DNA of 64,000 nt from Echinometra lucunter (GCA_029962745.1 CM057162.1:5339802-5403801); one strand, 5' to 3'; positions 11,462 to 24,869 are shown, numbered from the stretch's first letter. Program-made: numbers and translations. The notes: generated by a model from the letters alone, not told the origin.

Positions 11462-14400
11462 ATGGATCTCAGCTATCGAGACCGTCAGGGCTACTATAGC
11501 GAGCAGGACCCTCAGCAAAACATCCGGCACCACCATCACCAGCAACAACATCAGTTGCAACCACAGCAGCCACAGCTCCTACCACACTATGCCCAGCAAC
11601 TCTCCCACCACCAGTCCCTGCTGCAGCCACATCTATCGCAACATCAGCTGCATCACTCTCAGCCTGCCTTTGTGCTGGACCAGCCGGAGCAGCGCAGGGC
11701 CAGGGAAGACTGTGCCAGTAGATTGGCTGGGCCACCCAGTATGCAGCAGCTAATCCCTGGTAAGTTTAGGTCATCAGCTAATAAGCGTGTGAATTCTCCA
11801 TTGCAAGTGCAACCCTTTTGTGTGCATACCACTTAGGATGGAAGCACTTTAACAGTCCTAGCAATTGCCCTATATCGGCTAAATATCATTGAATCGATTG
11901 AATGGCTCAACGATGCGGCGCGTTCGTTAACTCTATTCTCGTCACAAGTCGCTCTACTTCATTTATCAAGGTCTGCAGATTTTGCAGACTCGTGTGAGTG
12001 TAGCATGCTTGCTTATACCGTATAGTTACGTACGCACTAAGCACACATGCCATGCCTGGAGTCGAGTCCGATCATTGAATCAACGGGACTGCACTCCAGC
12101 TGGAGAGTTATGTAATGCAATCTTCGCACACACAGATTACCTGGAAACTCCCTAACCTTGTCACCTCGTAGTCATGGTGACATTTCTCTCTCCCTCTCCC
12201 CGTCATGCTCATTCATGAAATTGTTCTCATCCACCGGTGTTCAAGTGAGAAGTTGTAGGTCCTAATGTACATTTTTGAAAGGCAGAGCAGGGAGACGGGG
12301 GTTTATTTTTATGCCTCCGCCCACCGTAGGTGGTTGCCGGAGGCATTATGCTTTCGGGTCGTCCGTCCATCCGTCCCGTTTCGTTCTTGCGATAACTTAA
12401 GAACCGTTTGACAGATCAACTTCAAACTTGGCTCGTGTATGCATATGGGAGGGACAATGATCTGAGTAGATTTTGAAGTGTCAAGGTCAAAGGTCAAGGT
12501 CATAGAGGTAATATCTGAGGAGATTACAGCTCACTCAACAGTGAGCTGAATGTACCGTGAGTGTTTTTACGCAGGCATGTCCAAGCAGTCTGGTCAATCG
12601 CCATAGACTTTCCATGTGAAAACAAAGTAGGTCGTAGTGAGCCAGATTCGGCAAATTCCATCTGTCTTCGCATTTTCTTCCATTAGGGGGAAATTCTATT
12701 TAGCCGATATAGGGAAATTGCTAGGACTGTTTAAGTAGCTTAGTGAAATGGCATTACGCGAAAAGACGCGTAAATAACGCGAAATGCATAGTGTTGTAGG
12801 TAATTGTTTGCATTCCAGATATATCTTTTCGCACTACTCTATTTCACTAAACTGTCTTAGAATAAGTATAAATGGTATTGAAAAATTGTTTTTGTCACTG
12901 TGCATCTGTATTGGTTTCAGGTAGTGTATACCTCTGGAACTAGGAGAAAATTATCATACTTCAAGGAAAAATGTGTTTTTCTTTCTGTTTTTCCTTTGTT
13001 CCAAGAATATGCTGTAATAAGGACACTTAAGAACCTACACCTCCAATCTTTATTTACTTACAACATTTATGTGAGAAGTCAGAGAAAGTTAATATGGCCC
13101 TCCTTTCTGTTTGAATGTCCTTTATCTTTTAGGTCATGGCACTCACAATCACCAGCCTCAGTACTCGGATCATACCCATCCTCTGCTTGCACAGCTAGGT
13201 TTGACCTGCCAGTCAGGCTACCCTCCTCAGACCAGCTCCAACAACCAGACCATGGTGGATACAACATCCAACAACCAGCCGTTTCTATCACCAGATTCCC
13301 CTTCCCCTCCACAACCCCAGGAAACCAGAGATGAGCCCATGGCTGCTGAGCCATCCATGGTTGACCAGTCCCTGACGGAACCACCCATGCCAGAACCACC
13401 ACCACCACCAGCACCGCCAATGGAAGCTGGAACTGTTCCAGAATCACAGGTAGCACCCTCTGTTGCGGCACCGACGACACAAATGCCACCCACTGATGTT
13501 GAAAATGCGGCAGATTCCTCAGAAGCTACATCACAAGCCAGACCTGAAGCTGAATCCGAGTCCCAACCACAGCCCCAACCCCAAGAGGAAACCTCCACCA
13601 GTGCACCTAGTACCAGTGCCACCGAGGAACTGCCAAAGAAACCGGAGCCAACTGTCACATCCACACGGTCTAGCAAGATCTGGAAACCAGACCTGCCTCT
13701 TGGTTTGTCACTCAAATACATGCAAGGTGGCAAGAAGATTGCGGGTGTGAGGTCAGAGAAATCTCTGGAAAAGGGTGCAACCTTTGGCCCTTACAACGGG
13801 AAGCTGATAGCGGAACCTGTGGGTAGCCTTAAAGACTCTGCATGGGAGGTGTGTATTAGTAATTAGCATCCTTCTTATCTATTTAGAGCAGGGAAAAAAT
13901 TACAAGAGGGCTTGGGGCGAATTCGCCCTCGAAATACGCAAAAGAGCCCTGGAAAACTTTAAAAGCCCTCAAATTCTTATAGGGTCCAATGTGAATTATA
14001 ATACTGTTTAGAAAATTAGGGTGGTTAGGCTCAAAAAGTGCATTTCTATGCTCTGGATTTTAGGAAAAGTTATCTTTTTTATTTGCAATGTCCGACACAC
14101 TGCAACCCATATTGAAATAGAGTTTTCATCTTGATAATTCAATTTCCTTCTCAAGAAGGTATATGTGATATAGCATAGTGAATTTGATTTTTATATTTTA
14201 CAAATTAGGTTAGAGAATGAATGCATATGACTTTTTGATTTAGAACAATGTACGATGGAATTTCCCCTAGTCATTCCACAAGGCTTGTTGGCTTAGTGTC
14301 ATTGAGAAATCAAAATGGTGATGCCTAAATATGAATGTGTATCTGCAGCGGTATCATTATGTATATGAGGATATTACTTTATGTTCATTCTCAAAACTAG

Positions 14401-16955
14401 GTAATAAGGAGTAAAAAGAATTTATGACAGGTACCCTATCATTGGTATCTGTGCAGTTGTGTGTGTGTGTGTGTGGGGAGGGGGGGGGGGGATGAGTCTT
14501 TGTGTAATGTGTTTATCTCCATTAAATGGGTTTTTTTGTTGTTGATGTTTGGGTTTTTTTGGCAGCTTTGTCTCAGAGGTAAAGTCTTTGTGTATGTTGA
14601 TGGCCAGAACAAGACCTTCAACAACTGGATGGCCTTTGTTGAGAGTGCAAACAGTGAAGAGGAGCAGAATCTTGAAGCATTCCAATCCTATGGGGATATC
14701 TACTTCAGAACTACAAGGGTCGTTGAACCAGGAAGTGAGCTGAAAGTGTTCTACAGTGACGAGTACGCCAATCATGTAGGCTTCAAGAAGAAACTCTGTG
14801 ACCTGGTATATAATAAAGGTATGGAGTACTAATTCCGTGTGTTAACCAGTTGAACTCCAAGCTTGAGATAACTCAGGCTAGGGTCTGCGGAAATTGCATG
14901 TTAATACTTAATCAAATGGTATTCAACAGGCTAATATAACATGCTGATGATCTAATGCTTTGAATGCATGACATAACTTAATCACATAAGGTAACTTGGA
15001 TTTGTCTGAAACCAGCTAAACAAGCAGAGAGGGCGAGCAGAGATGGTCTTTGACCATTTTCTGATAGAACCCTCTCACAAAGTGAAATGCAATCTAAAGC
15101 AAAAGCTAGATGATATTGTACATTTAACCCATACCCATTATTACCAAGCTGTTTAGCCACCTACTCCCTGAGGTAAAAGTTTTTCTCTTTAATGGACATC
15201 TCACATTTGATCTTAGTTGTCATCTTACTATCTCTGTTGGGAGCCTGGTCAGTCGAAGATTAGTTCTATGACCTTCTGAGCAAAATTATTTGTATTGATG
15301 AAGAATATCAGCATGCTTATTTGTGTCGTATTGATGATGGTCAAAACCAAGGAATTTCACAAAATGTAAAAAATGCAAGAACAGGTTCAATCAATGATAA
15401 TTCTTGATGTTGATCAAGAGATCTTCCTCAAGATGCAAAAAAATAAATAGAAATAGGTAATACTTGCATGCTTTTTTTATTTCTCATTCATCTTCCAGAA
15501 ACAAAGACCTTTCCATGTAGCTCATGCTACAGGACTAATGCTTCAGCTAAGCGTATGCTGCGTCACATGAGGATCAACCATGACCCTGATAGGATTGGTG
15601 CGATGAGACCAGTCATCACATGGGAACCTGTGGCTTCGACTGAGAATGCAGAGAACGAAGACCCTGAGATGGCTTCAACTGCCAATACAGTGGATGAACG
15701 CTTTATCTGTACAATATGTGGGAAGAATTTCCCTACTAGCAGAAGACTTGCTGCCCATGAATCTACACACTCTTCCAGTGCTGATCAGGCGTGTCCCATG
15801 TGTGGTGAGACACATACAAGCTCTAGAAGTCTTGCCAAGCACATGAGGACTCATAAGCCAAAGCCCTTTGAATGCCAGTCCTGTGGAAGCTCATTCGCCT
15901 CTCAGAACCATCTAACCAGGCATAAGAAACTGTCTCATACATTCAACCATAGCTGCAGAGTGTGTGGCATACAGTTCATCAAGAAACGTGAGTGCAATAA
16001 GCATGAGAAGACCCATCCCGAATGGACAGCATTCAAACCGCTCAGGAAGAAAGCCAGAAAGACAAGGAGAAGGGTTAAGAAAGGGCAAAATGAGAGGGAG
16101 GAAGAAGTAGAAGAAGAGGAGGAGGAGCCAGAAGCTGAGGAAGAGACGGAGGAGATCAATCCAAATCTGCCAAAGGATATGCTTGGAAAGAGAATCAATT
16201 ACTATGATAAACCACGCCCTTACAAGTGTCGCTTTTGCCCTAAGAGATATCTTTCCAGGAACAAGAAGCTTGCTCATGAAGCTGAAGCACATACCAAGGA
16301 ATGTCAATTTAAATGTAAACACTGCCCTGCTGTATTCGCAACAGAGTTTCGATATGTGGAACACTCCAAGAGGCATGTGCAGAATCGACCATTCCAGTGT
16401 CAGTTCTGCCCAAACTCCTTTGCCTCGGAGAATGCGCTGAAGAACCACATGGGTGAGCACACAGGATTGAAACCGGTGAAATGTGAGGTTTGTGGGAAGG
16501 GCTTCAGGACCCGTCACATCATGAATGCTCACAAGCGTCGCATGCACAAGGTCAGACAGATGCGTTTCTCATGTTCCTTCTGCAACAAACCCTTCGCCGA
16601 CAAGGGTAACCTAGTCAAACACGAGCGTCGCCATAAAGGAATCCGACCGTACGTTTGCCTAACTTGCGGCAGGGGCTTTGCCACAAACTACAGCTTGACA
16701 CAGCATTCATACACGCACACCAAAGAGAAGAAGTTTGGTTGCCCTCAGTGTGATAAGCGTTTCACCCTCAATGAGCATTTGACAAACCACATCTATAAGG
16801 TACATACTGCGAGTCAGAAAGAGCAACCACCACAGCAGAGTATTCACTCCTTGACCATTGGTCACCGGATTCCCATTCCACCTCCTCCTCAGCCAAACCA
16901 GCATCCAACTCTACCTTCCACAACTCAACACTATCAGATGCCACAGGCACAGTGA
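11462..16955 (+). CDS. PR/SET-domain protein with twelve zinc fingers (gene B)
   Basis: Exons 11462-11759, 13133-13848, 14566-14818 and 15499-16955 join in frame (2724 nt, 907 aa) with GT-AG sites. Exon 1 encodes a Gln/His-rich start, exon 2 a Pro/Ser/Gln-rich region and the start of the PR domain (FGPYNGK), exon 3 the rest (EEEQNLEAFQ, FYSDEY), and exon 4 twelve C2H2 fingers with an acidic linker and PKDMLGK after finger 5. The PR domain and the single finger right after it resemble PRDM7/9/11; a KRAB domain was not seen. Aligned from memory to PRDM9, Tyr276 (FGPY) and Tyr357 (FYSDEY) are kept, but the Tyr341 position is Phe (YFRTT). Methyltransferase activity is therefore uncertain; DNA-binding regulation is inferred. 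The ATG has an upstream acceptor (TTTATTTAG at 11434-11442), implying a 5' UTR exon. An AATAAA lies at 17137, 182 bases after the stop. Confidence 0.9.
11851..12730. mobile_element. 880-bp terminal-inverted-repeat element in intron 1 of gene B
   Basis: The ends are inverted copies of about 34 bp: ACAGTCCTAGCAATTGCC at the left and GGAAATTGCTAGGACTGT at the right. TTA/TAA flanks both ends, compatible with a PIF/Harbinger-like 3-bp target duplication, but this is not conclusive. No transposase frame was found. It contains the smaller repeat at 12308-12540. Confidence 0.65.
12308..12540 (+). repeat. Hairpin-headed repeat (ATGCCTCCG...CGGAGGCAT)
   Basis: It starts with the hairpin ATGCCTCCGCCCACCG / GGTTGCCGGAGGCAT and continues into CAAGGTCAAAGGTCAAGGTCA. 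The same hairpin recurs alone at 20698-20737. The repeat is non-coding and nested in the 11851-12730 element. Confidence 0.6.
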
Positions 16956-17296
16956 AGTACATGTATTCCTTGTAGACATTCATTTGCCAAATGCTAATCA
17001 TCATTACACCAGCTAAGTTGTCCTTTCTTAGAAATTTTTAGTGAAAGCTATCGTACATGTAGTTTATCCTCATAACTCTAAGATATCCATACTAGAAGAA
17101 AATGACCGAAAGGAGTTCATCTCTTGCAAGGACATGAATAAAGTTTATTCATGTGTGATTTACTGGAATCTTTTGAAGATGCTATGCTATATTGCCCTAT
17201 TGGGTAATGAAGGTTTTGTAAACAGGATCATGGAATGGAATGCTTAGTTGTACCAACATGAAGATGTCTCATATGAACCGTTATTCAGTATTGTAT
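16956..17296. other. 3' UTR / downstream region of gene B
   Basis: It contains AATAAA at 17137-17142, the nearest polyadenylation signal after the stop. No other gene seen. Confidence 0.4.
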
Positions 17297-18316
17297 ATTA
17301 TATAACACCTAAATACATCCCTGTCATTTGATTGGTTGTTTGATATTGATCATTTGTCCCATTGCACTATGACGTCATCATTTGTACAATTGTGGCTCCA
17401 TTTACCGTGCAATCTTGGATCCATACAATTTGCTCCATTGCACGAATGCCGAGAGCCCGGCACACTACGTACGTAAAACGCTTGCGTTTGCAATGTGTAC
17501 CACGAACAGCGTATAGCGCTATTGATTTATTGCGATTTGATCTATTTTTAGGAGTCATATAAAACAAATAATGTTTTTTCATTCGTGTAATGGACAGAAT
17601 ATTTAATTCAGTGAAAGATGAAATTATTGATCCATTCAACTCGGCTGCGCCTCGTTGAATGGATCATTTCATCTTTCACCTCATGAAATATTCTGTCCAT
17701 TGCACTCATAAACATTCATTATTTGTATAAAGAGGTAGCCAAGACTTGATCACGGGTTCGTAGAGTCAATTTACTTGTACTTCCGTCAGGAGGGATTTCA
17801 TGTAAATATGAACAAAAGGTTTAACTCAAGAATGTAAATGTGTACTTCCAGCGGTTGAAAAGTCTTGCACATGCACTATTATATGACACCTAGATAGATC
17901 CCTGTCATTTGATTGGTTGTTTGATATTCATCATTTGTCCCATTGCACTATGACGTCATCCATCGTGCAAAAGTGGCTCCATTTACCGTGCAATTTTGGA
18001 TCCATACGATTTGCTCCATTGCACGCTGGCCGAGAGCCCGGTACACTACGTACGTAAAACGCTTGCGTTTGCAGTGAACAGCGTGCTAGCGTATAGCGCT
18101 ATTGATTTATTGCGATTTGATCTATTTTTAGGTGTCATATAAAACAAATAATGAATGTTTTTTCATTCGTGCAATGGACAGAATATTTCATTCGGTGAAA
18201 GATGAAATTATTGATCCATTCGACTCGGCTTCGCCTCGTTGAATGGATCATTTCATCTTTCACCTCATAAAATATTCTGTCCATTGCACTCATAAACATT
18301 CATTATTTGTATAATG
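17297..18316. repeat. Tandemly duplicated foldback element
   Basis: Two copies of about 435 bp (17297-17731 and 17877-18316) are separated by about 145 bp. Each contains two inverted-repeat pairs: TTATATRACACCTA against TAGGTGTCATATAA, and GACAGAATATTT against GAAATATTCTGTC flanking the AT-rich arm GAAAGATGAAATTATTGATC. Copy 2 has a 4-bp indel and small substitutions. No coding sequence. Confidence 0.7.
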
Positions 18317-19827
18317 ACCAACTTAGAATGTGCAGGCTGTGAAAATTACCCTTCCACTTGTCTCTACAGGACAACAAGCCTGCTGATACTTGAGAGGCAA
18401 GTAAACTAAACTTTCAGTTATACTTCCCTGGTTACTTGCTACTTAAAACAAAGGAAAACGAAGCATCTCATATCTGCATCCTCTCTCAGACTGGGAAAGA
18501 GTTGTAAAATGTGGTATGGCAGGTTTATGTAAGTGTACAAAAGAATAAACTTCCTGAGTCGGCAATACTTGCTATAAAGCATTCTGAGGCAATGGCGTAG
18601 CTAGAATTTCATTTTGGGAAGGGCAGTAGTGAGCACGCAAAGTGCGCTCCCTTGGGAAGGTGCAGGGAGGGGGATATTTCGGAAGCTCTGATGTTTCTTT
18701 TGTCATTGTTCTTTGTCTCTTCCCGCGTGCTCTTTCTGTGTTCTTTTATCTTTTTATCTTCTCGCTCACATTTTTCTTCTGGTGTTTTGGAGGGAGCGAA
18801 CTTCCCCATTGCCTCCCCCTTGGCTACGTGGGTGTTCTGAGATTATCCTATTTATAATTGTACCAACTATTTTTTGTGTATTTACCATACCAATCCTGTC
18901 TTGGCTAAAAGTGATTAGGTTTTTTGTAAATGATACTTTATTATGGGCTGTTTCTTTTTAAAGTGCTCAACAAAATGTAGTGTAGTTCAGCCATCTGTCT
19001 TGCCCTTGTATTTAAAGGTAATCTTGAGTATTGGTAATGATACCATGTTTTCAAGGGTTCGATTTTATTTTTCCCATCATGGAAGCCAGTTTGTATTTCA
19101 AGAGGAAAATGATCAGAAACCATTGTGAATTGTTGATAATGGGTAATTTGGTATCAAGAATCTTCATACATTTTTTTTTGTTGTTGTTAAGACCTCTGTG
19201 ATAGATTTACATACATGTATTAAGGTCGTTATCTAGTTGCCACTGCCCTTAATGAATAGACGTCATTTCTTGATGAGAAATAGTGGATTAGATTTATATT
19301 GTAATAACTGTTCCTTGCAATCTAAGTGTATCAAACTATGTATGTCATATGAAATAATATATCCTTGTACATAATTTTAATGTTGTACAGAAGTAGATGG
19401 ATGTCTTAGCAATGTATGAAGTTGTATCATGACGTTTGTGGAACTTGCATGTTAACTGTATGCTGGTATGTTATGTAGGTAAAAGAGGAACGGTGTCATG
19501 CTATTGAAGCATGCTACTTAAAAATACATAGAAATAAATTGTATTTGGATAGTTTTGATGAATGGAGTGCTGCCAGCATTGAATGAACAGAATGATTCAA
19601 TTTACCAATAAATTATCTGTTGAAAAAGGTCAGAAACATTGATATTTATTAAACAATGACAAGTGAAATTATCATTTTTACATTGTATCTATGATTATGG
19701 AATTATCATTAGGCAAATTCATCATGTATTTTCATTATTTTTTAGTGAATCTTAAAGGGCACAAGACCACCTAAAATGGGTCAGTCTGGTCTCTCTACTT
19801 TTACTGGAAATCAATTCATACTCACAG
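18317..19827. other. Intergenic stretch, possible transposon fragment, no gene seen
   Basis: About 18590-18840 has ends CAATGGCGTAGCTAG and CTTGGCTACGTGG that are partly complementary and may mark a degraded hAT-like element. The rest is AT-rich and non-coding. Confidence 0.35.
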
Positions 19828-20241
19828 TTAACCCATTCGTGACAGGAATTATTTAGACCCTTATTTGATCAGCTTTTATTCTTCAAATTGGCAACACCAA
19901 CATTTTTATTTTAGTGCTACATTTTTCTTATAAAACGTCATGTATCTGAAATGAATATAAATTGACAGAAATTATGATGAGAAGTCAAAAAGTTGCCAAT
20001 TTGCAGGGGAAAATGGTGATTTTAAACCTTCTATCACATTGCCAATTGAAGGATTTTCGTGCTTATTTTCCTTTAAAAAATTTTCAGCATCAAACAACGA
20101 ATATTGACGCAACCAAAATGTGCAGTTTGTGTAGAATTTTTTGCTCTTTCTGTTCATGTATTTGGTATGATTTTTAGGGCTTTGCATCAAAAGATATTAG
20201 GCCAAACCACAAAATGTGGACCTCTGTCACGAAAGGGTTAA
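19828..20241 (+). mobile_element. piggyBac-type MITE, copy 3
   Basis: A 414-bp TTAA-bounded copy with ends TTAACCCATTCGTGACAG and CTGTCACGAAAGGGTTAA. The interior matches copies 1, 2 and 4 closely, which suggests recent spread. Confidence 0.8.
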
Positions 20242-20697
20242 GAAATTTCAAACATAGAGTAATTTTATCACATCTCACTATGCATGGTGCTCCTCTAAGC
20301 TGCATTGTATATCCTTTGCTCTTACTCCATCAAAATGTATTTATTGAGTTGCTGAGTGTCTGGTATGTGAGGTAGAAAAAGAAAAGATTTAATATTTTGT
20401 CTGTCACAGCGTCATAGCATAGCTGCAATTCCATTCTTATTGGCATGTAGACAAATTGTTTTTGAGATACTGATCATGAAAACTGCGAATAAACAAGATG
20501 TGAACAATCTCAATTAATATTATCATTCATTATTAAAGTTCAGTGGAAACTCAATATAAAGAGATCTGATATAAAAATATTCCTGGTAAGGTACCGTAAT
20601 GTTCCTGTTTCAGCTCGTATATTCCATTGTTTTTTCATCCTGATGTAACAAGATTCCTGCTATAACGGGGTAATTTTGACGGTCCCAAGGACCTCAT

Positions 20698-20737
20698 TAT
20701 GCCTCCGCTCACCGTAGGTGGTTGCCGGAGGCATTAT
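20698..20737. repeat. Isolated ATGCCTCCG hairpin
   Basis: A 40-bp hairpin (ATGCCTCCGCTCACCG ... GGTTGCCGGAGGCAT) identical in plan to the head of the 12308 repeat. Confidence 0.6.
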
Positions 20738-20984
20738 TATACTGAGTTTTCATTGTGACCCTTGGATCTCTCCAAATTGAGATGCACAGGAGTACCACAA
20801 CACCAGGGTTTTCATTTACTCTTCATCAAGTAGTGCAGTGGTTTCTTAACGAGCAATGGCTGTGATTCTCCTCCACATGGGGCTTCCGTTTAAAGGAAAA
20901 TGAAATCCTGGGGAAAAAATCAATTATAATGAAAAGAGAGGATAAAGAGAAGATGCTGCCTTTCTCTTTGTGAACTCAACATAT

Positions 20985-22030
20985 GTTGGGGGGGGGGGGG
21001 GGGGGTAGGACCTTTTTTTGCTGCTCATATCTCTGCATTATAAGTCTAATCTACCGTTCCTCCAATTAACCGCACAAAAATTGTTTTCAAACAATATCGC
21101 AGAGGTGCATCCTCATTACTTGAATGAGAACATTAGGGAATTAAACCTTTACTTAAAGTATGAACCATCCTGTTTCCTATTTTGTGAGCGAGCGAAGCGA
21201 GCATGCCGAAAATTCTACTTTCTAGCTGTAAAAGAAATGCTATTTGTTGTCAAAGTACGCTCAAGCAATAAAGATGTTTGACTAATTCAGCACCTCACTG
21301 GCCTAATAAATGTTTACTTTCCTAAACCAGACTATATTTCAAATATTGCAAGCGAGGGAGGCGAGATAGGAGAAAACACATTCTTTTAGTGATGAAGTGT
21401 TATTTTGTCATCAAAATCCACTATAGGTCTATAGAATATCTACATTACATATTCGAGTGAGCGCAGCAAGCGAGGCAAAAAAATTACATTCTTTGATAGC
21501 CCCAAAGATATGTAAATAGTTTTTGATCACCTAATTGTCAAATAATGATGCTTTATGGCGTATCGCTTGCCATCTAAAACCGTTTTGTTTCTATGAGCGG
21601 GCGAAGCGAGTTACCGACAAAAACTCTGTTTCTTTCTAATAAAATGTAGAATTTCCACTAAAATAAATTAGATGAATTTCATGATGTACCATTTCCCTGT
21701 ATTCGAGAAAAGCTTTACATCTCGCCTTAAAATATTACAATATTCGGACTTATTGCTGAGGGAATAAGAGGCGCTTGCCTCCGTATCTTGTTTTTATGAG
21801 CGAGCGAGCGAAAAAGGGCTATTTTTTTCAACATTGAGAACAGCTGGGTTCTAGGTTTTTTTGAGGATTATAGGAGGCTATGAAATTTTTCATGTTTTTC
21901 ATGGTGAATTATTTGGGGGATGATTGTACAGGCCATCCCCCCCTGACCGAAATATTGGGGGGGGGGGCGGGCTATATCCCCCCATCCCCCGGGATCGACA
22001 CCCATGAGTACACCTGCACATTCCAATTAG
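20985..22030. repeat. G-run-bounded block with recurrent GAGCGAAGCGAGC motifs
   Basis: G homopolymers lie at about 20989-21005 and 21957-21967. Between them, five degenerate GAGCGAAGCGAGC motifs occur near 21187, 21345, 21453, 21594 and 21798, each followed by about 100-200 bp of AT-rich DNA. The motif set resembles that inside the 37582-39246 hAT element, but clear terminal repeats were not found here. Confidence 0.55.
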
Positions 22031-22142
22031 TTATATTGCAGGAGATACCCCGAGGGTCAAGTGAGTGATTAGGTTTGCTTTTCCCCTCCCAGGAATAGAC
22101 GTTGCCAAATAATTATAATAATGATAACATGTCTATTTGAAA

Positions 22143-23296
22143 CATTTTGACCCATACTGTGATGATGGTGTACTATATTTATCAAAAATGCATTTTCTTT
22201 TGCATCCACTGTACGTATAATAGATTACCTTGCTTTGAGAGTTAGAAGGCCCCTGACAGTGTGAGTTAATGCTCTTCTCCTTCTAGGCAAACAACTTTTC
22301 AGCAGGTTTCTCAACTATTTTAAATGGAATATCTGTTTTAGGACCTGCATTTAATAATGTACCATCTTGTGTGCTCAAAGCCTTTGCTTTTCATTGTCCA
22401 TGTTCACTGTTGTAGCCTTGTCAATAAAATTATGCAGACTAGAAATCATACATTTCTTTTTTATCTGTTTTGTATCTTTTTTTTCTGTCTGAGGCTACAC
22501 GGACTGACTGAAGCAAGATATTGCTAATATTCAATATCAGTCGTGAATATTGCTTATCCAAAATCTTTGGAGAAATTGGGGAAACTGTACTTTTATAACA
22601 ATTTAAACAGACATGACATATTCACCTTAAAAGCCTGAATACATGCAAGATAAAGAACGGAACAGAATTTTGGCAGCTGTCATTTTAATGAGTTTATAAG
22701 ACACTTGCAACTGCATTTTGACCCATACTGTGATGATGGTGTACTATATTTATCAAAAATGCATTTTTCTTTTGCATCCACTGTATGTATAATAGATTAC
22801 CTTGCTTTGAGAGTTAGAAGGCCCCTGACAGTGTGAGTTAATGCTCTTCTCCTTCTAGGCAAACAACTTTTCAGCAGGTTTCTCAACTATTTTAAATGGA
22901 ATATCTAATGTTTGAGGACCTGCATTTAATAATGTACCATCTTGTGTGCTCAAAGCCTTTGCTTTTCATTGTCCATGTTGATTGTTGTAGCCTTGTCAAT
23001 AAAATTATGCAGACTAGAAATCATACATTTCTTTTTTTATCCGTTTTGTATCCTTTTTTTTTTCTGTCTGAGGCTACACGGACTGACTGAAGCAAGATAT
23101 TGCTAATATTCAATATCAGTCGTGAATATTGGTTATCCAAAATCTTTGGAGAAATTGGGGAAACTGTACTTTTATAACAACTTAAACAGACATGACATAT
23201 TCCCCTTAAAAGCCTAAATACATGCAAGATAAAGAACGGAACAGAATTTCGGCAGCTGTCATTTTAATGACTTTATAAGACGCTTGCAACTGCATA
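22143..23296. repeat. Direct tandem duplication, period about 571 bp
   Basis: 22143-22713 is repeated almost base for base from 22714 to about 23296; both begin CATTTTGACCCATACTG. Differences are scattered single substitutions and short T-run or AT indels, pointing to a recent duplication. No credible open frame is shared by both units. Confidence 0.85.
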
Positions 23297-24096
23297 ATAA
23301 CCATAGTGTACCTTTACAAACACTTGCATTGCTTTCATATAAAGCACTTTTTACAGCTTGCAGTAATTTCAAATGATAATGATCAGATCCAAACTATCAG
23401 CAATATAACAGAATAATGGAATAGTGGGAGATGGAAATTTAAAAGGATGTTATGTAATCAGACTCGGGTGCTTTAAAAAATGGGACAGTACCTTAAAACT
23501 TTACTACCTCTCAATAATTATCACAAAATATTTATAAACAACATGGAACTGAACAGATTAAAGATAAGAATTATATGATCCATTTGACTGAGAGATAAAT
23601 GGTGAGATAAATCAGACAAGTACGTTGAATTATGTTCTTTGGTCATCACTTCAAATATTGTTTTGTCATCACTTCAGCACTTCAGTTTTCTTGTTCAGGC
23701 CGATTTATCCAGAGATACTGATCTAGAGTGCAAAGTAAAAACATTTTTTTTTAATACTTCATTGTTCATATTGTTTTTGCTTTGTAATGTTTCTTATGTA
23801 AATGAAGAAATTTGGCAGGTAGATATAAACACTGAAGCATATTGGACATATAAAACTGAATAACAAAATTATGTGACCCCTCCCTTTTGCACATTTCAGC
23901 ATGGAATTTGAACAACGTGATGTCATTTGGCTCCCGCTTTCTTTCATTTGCTCACATTTCAAAGACAACTATCTTCTCTATTCTCTCATTTCAACTTTCT
24001 CAATCCTTCCTTTCTTTTACCTCTCCCTCTCCTTCCCTCCATCCTCTCGCTCCCTGTTGCACTTCCTCTTTCCCTCTCTCCCTCCCTCCCTCCCTT

Positions 24097-24132
<36 letters not shown>

Positions 24133-24552
24133 TCTCCCCTTTAGCTATGCACACTCCTGATAGTGGGGTGTAACATAAAGAGGTACAGTCAATCTTACAA
24201 TCAATTGTAACCCTTTAGTATATGGTTTGCCATAGACTTACGATTGATATCAATCATAAGATTGATTGTATTTTTTATGTTACACCCCCCTGGATAGAGA
24301 CTCAATAAAGGACCAAAATCAACATCAGAGCTTACATTGTCACATATATTACTGCCATCATCGATATACTAAAAGTTTACATAATTCCTCAACCTACATG
24401 TTGAGGATTACACGCACCCAGGGAGAAAGGAATCATGGTTACTTTTGGAATACAATGTACCAAAATTACACATTATACATGCATCAAACTTAAAATATCT
24501 CCATCTCTCCCCCTCTCCCTCCCTCTCTCAACTCAACCCTCTCTCTCCCCTT

Positions 24553-24586
<34 letters not shown>

Positions 24587-24588
24587 CC

Positions 24589-24620
<32 letters not shown>

Positions 24621-24869
24621 CAGGGGATACTTGCAGAGCTGGTGGTACTAATTTGAATTTGCCCCCACCCCCACCCCCACCCCTCCAAGGCCCCTGGAAG
24701 AGCTTTCTTTTTTTTCAATAAGAAAAGAAGGCTTTTAGCACAGACACAGACAGTAATTACACATAAATACAATACAGATGCATACAAAAAACAGCAGTTT
24801 CTATGTACAACATACATGTACATGCTCACTTCAATGGTACATGTACAGGAGTAAAAAAAAAAAAAAACA
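23297..24869. other. Intergenic DNA with CT microsatellites, no gene seen
   Basis: CT-rich tracts occupy about 24060-24140 and 24505-24620. A small foldback element at about 24171-24291 has ends GGGGTGTAACATAAA and TTTTATGTTACACCCC. CCACCC repeats lie near 24662-24683. Reading frames over these tracts are Leu/Ser low complexity and were not called. Confidence 0.6.

Noticed and set aside
12900..13132. Extension of gene B exon 2 upstream of 13133
   Set aside because: The acceptor at 13131-13132 gives correct phase with exon 1 and matches the exon boundary in gene C.
13079..13733. Minus-strand open frames of 136 and 168 codons opposite gene B exon 2
   Set aside because: Shadow frames of a Pro/Ser-rich coding exon; the plus strand has matching splice sites and a paralogue in gene C.
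15912..16547. Minus-strand open frame of 211 codons opposite the gene B finger exon
   Set aside because: Antisense of regular zinc-finger codons; similar shadows occur opposite genes A and C.
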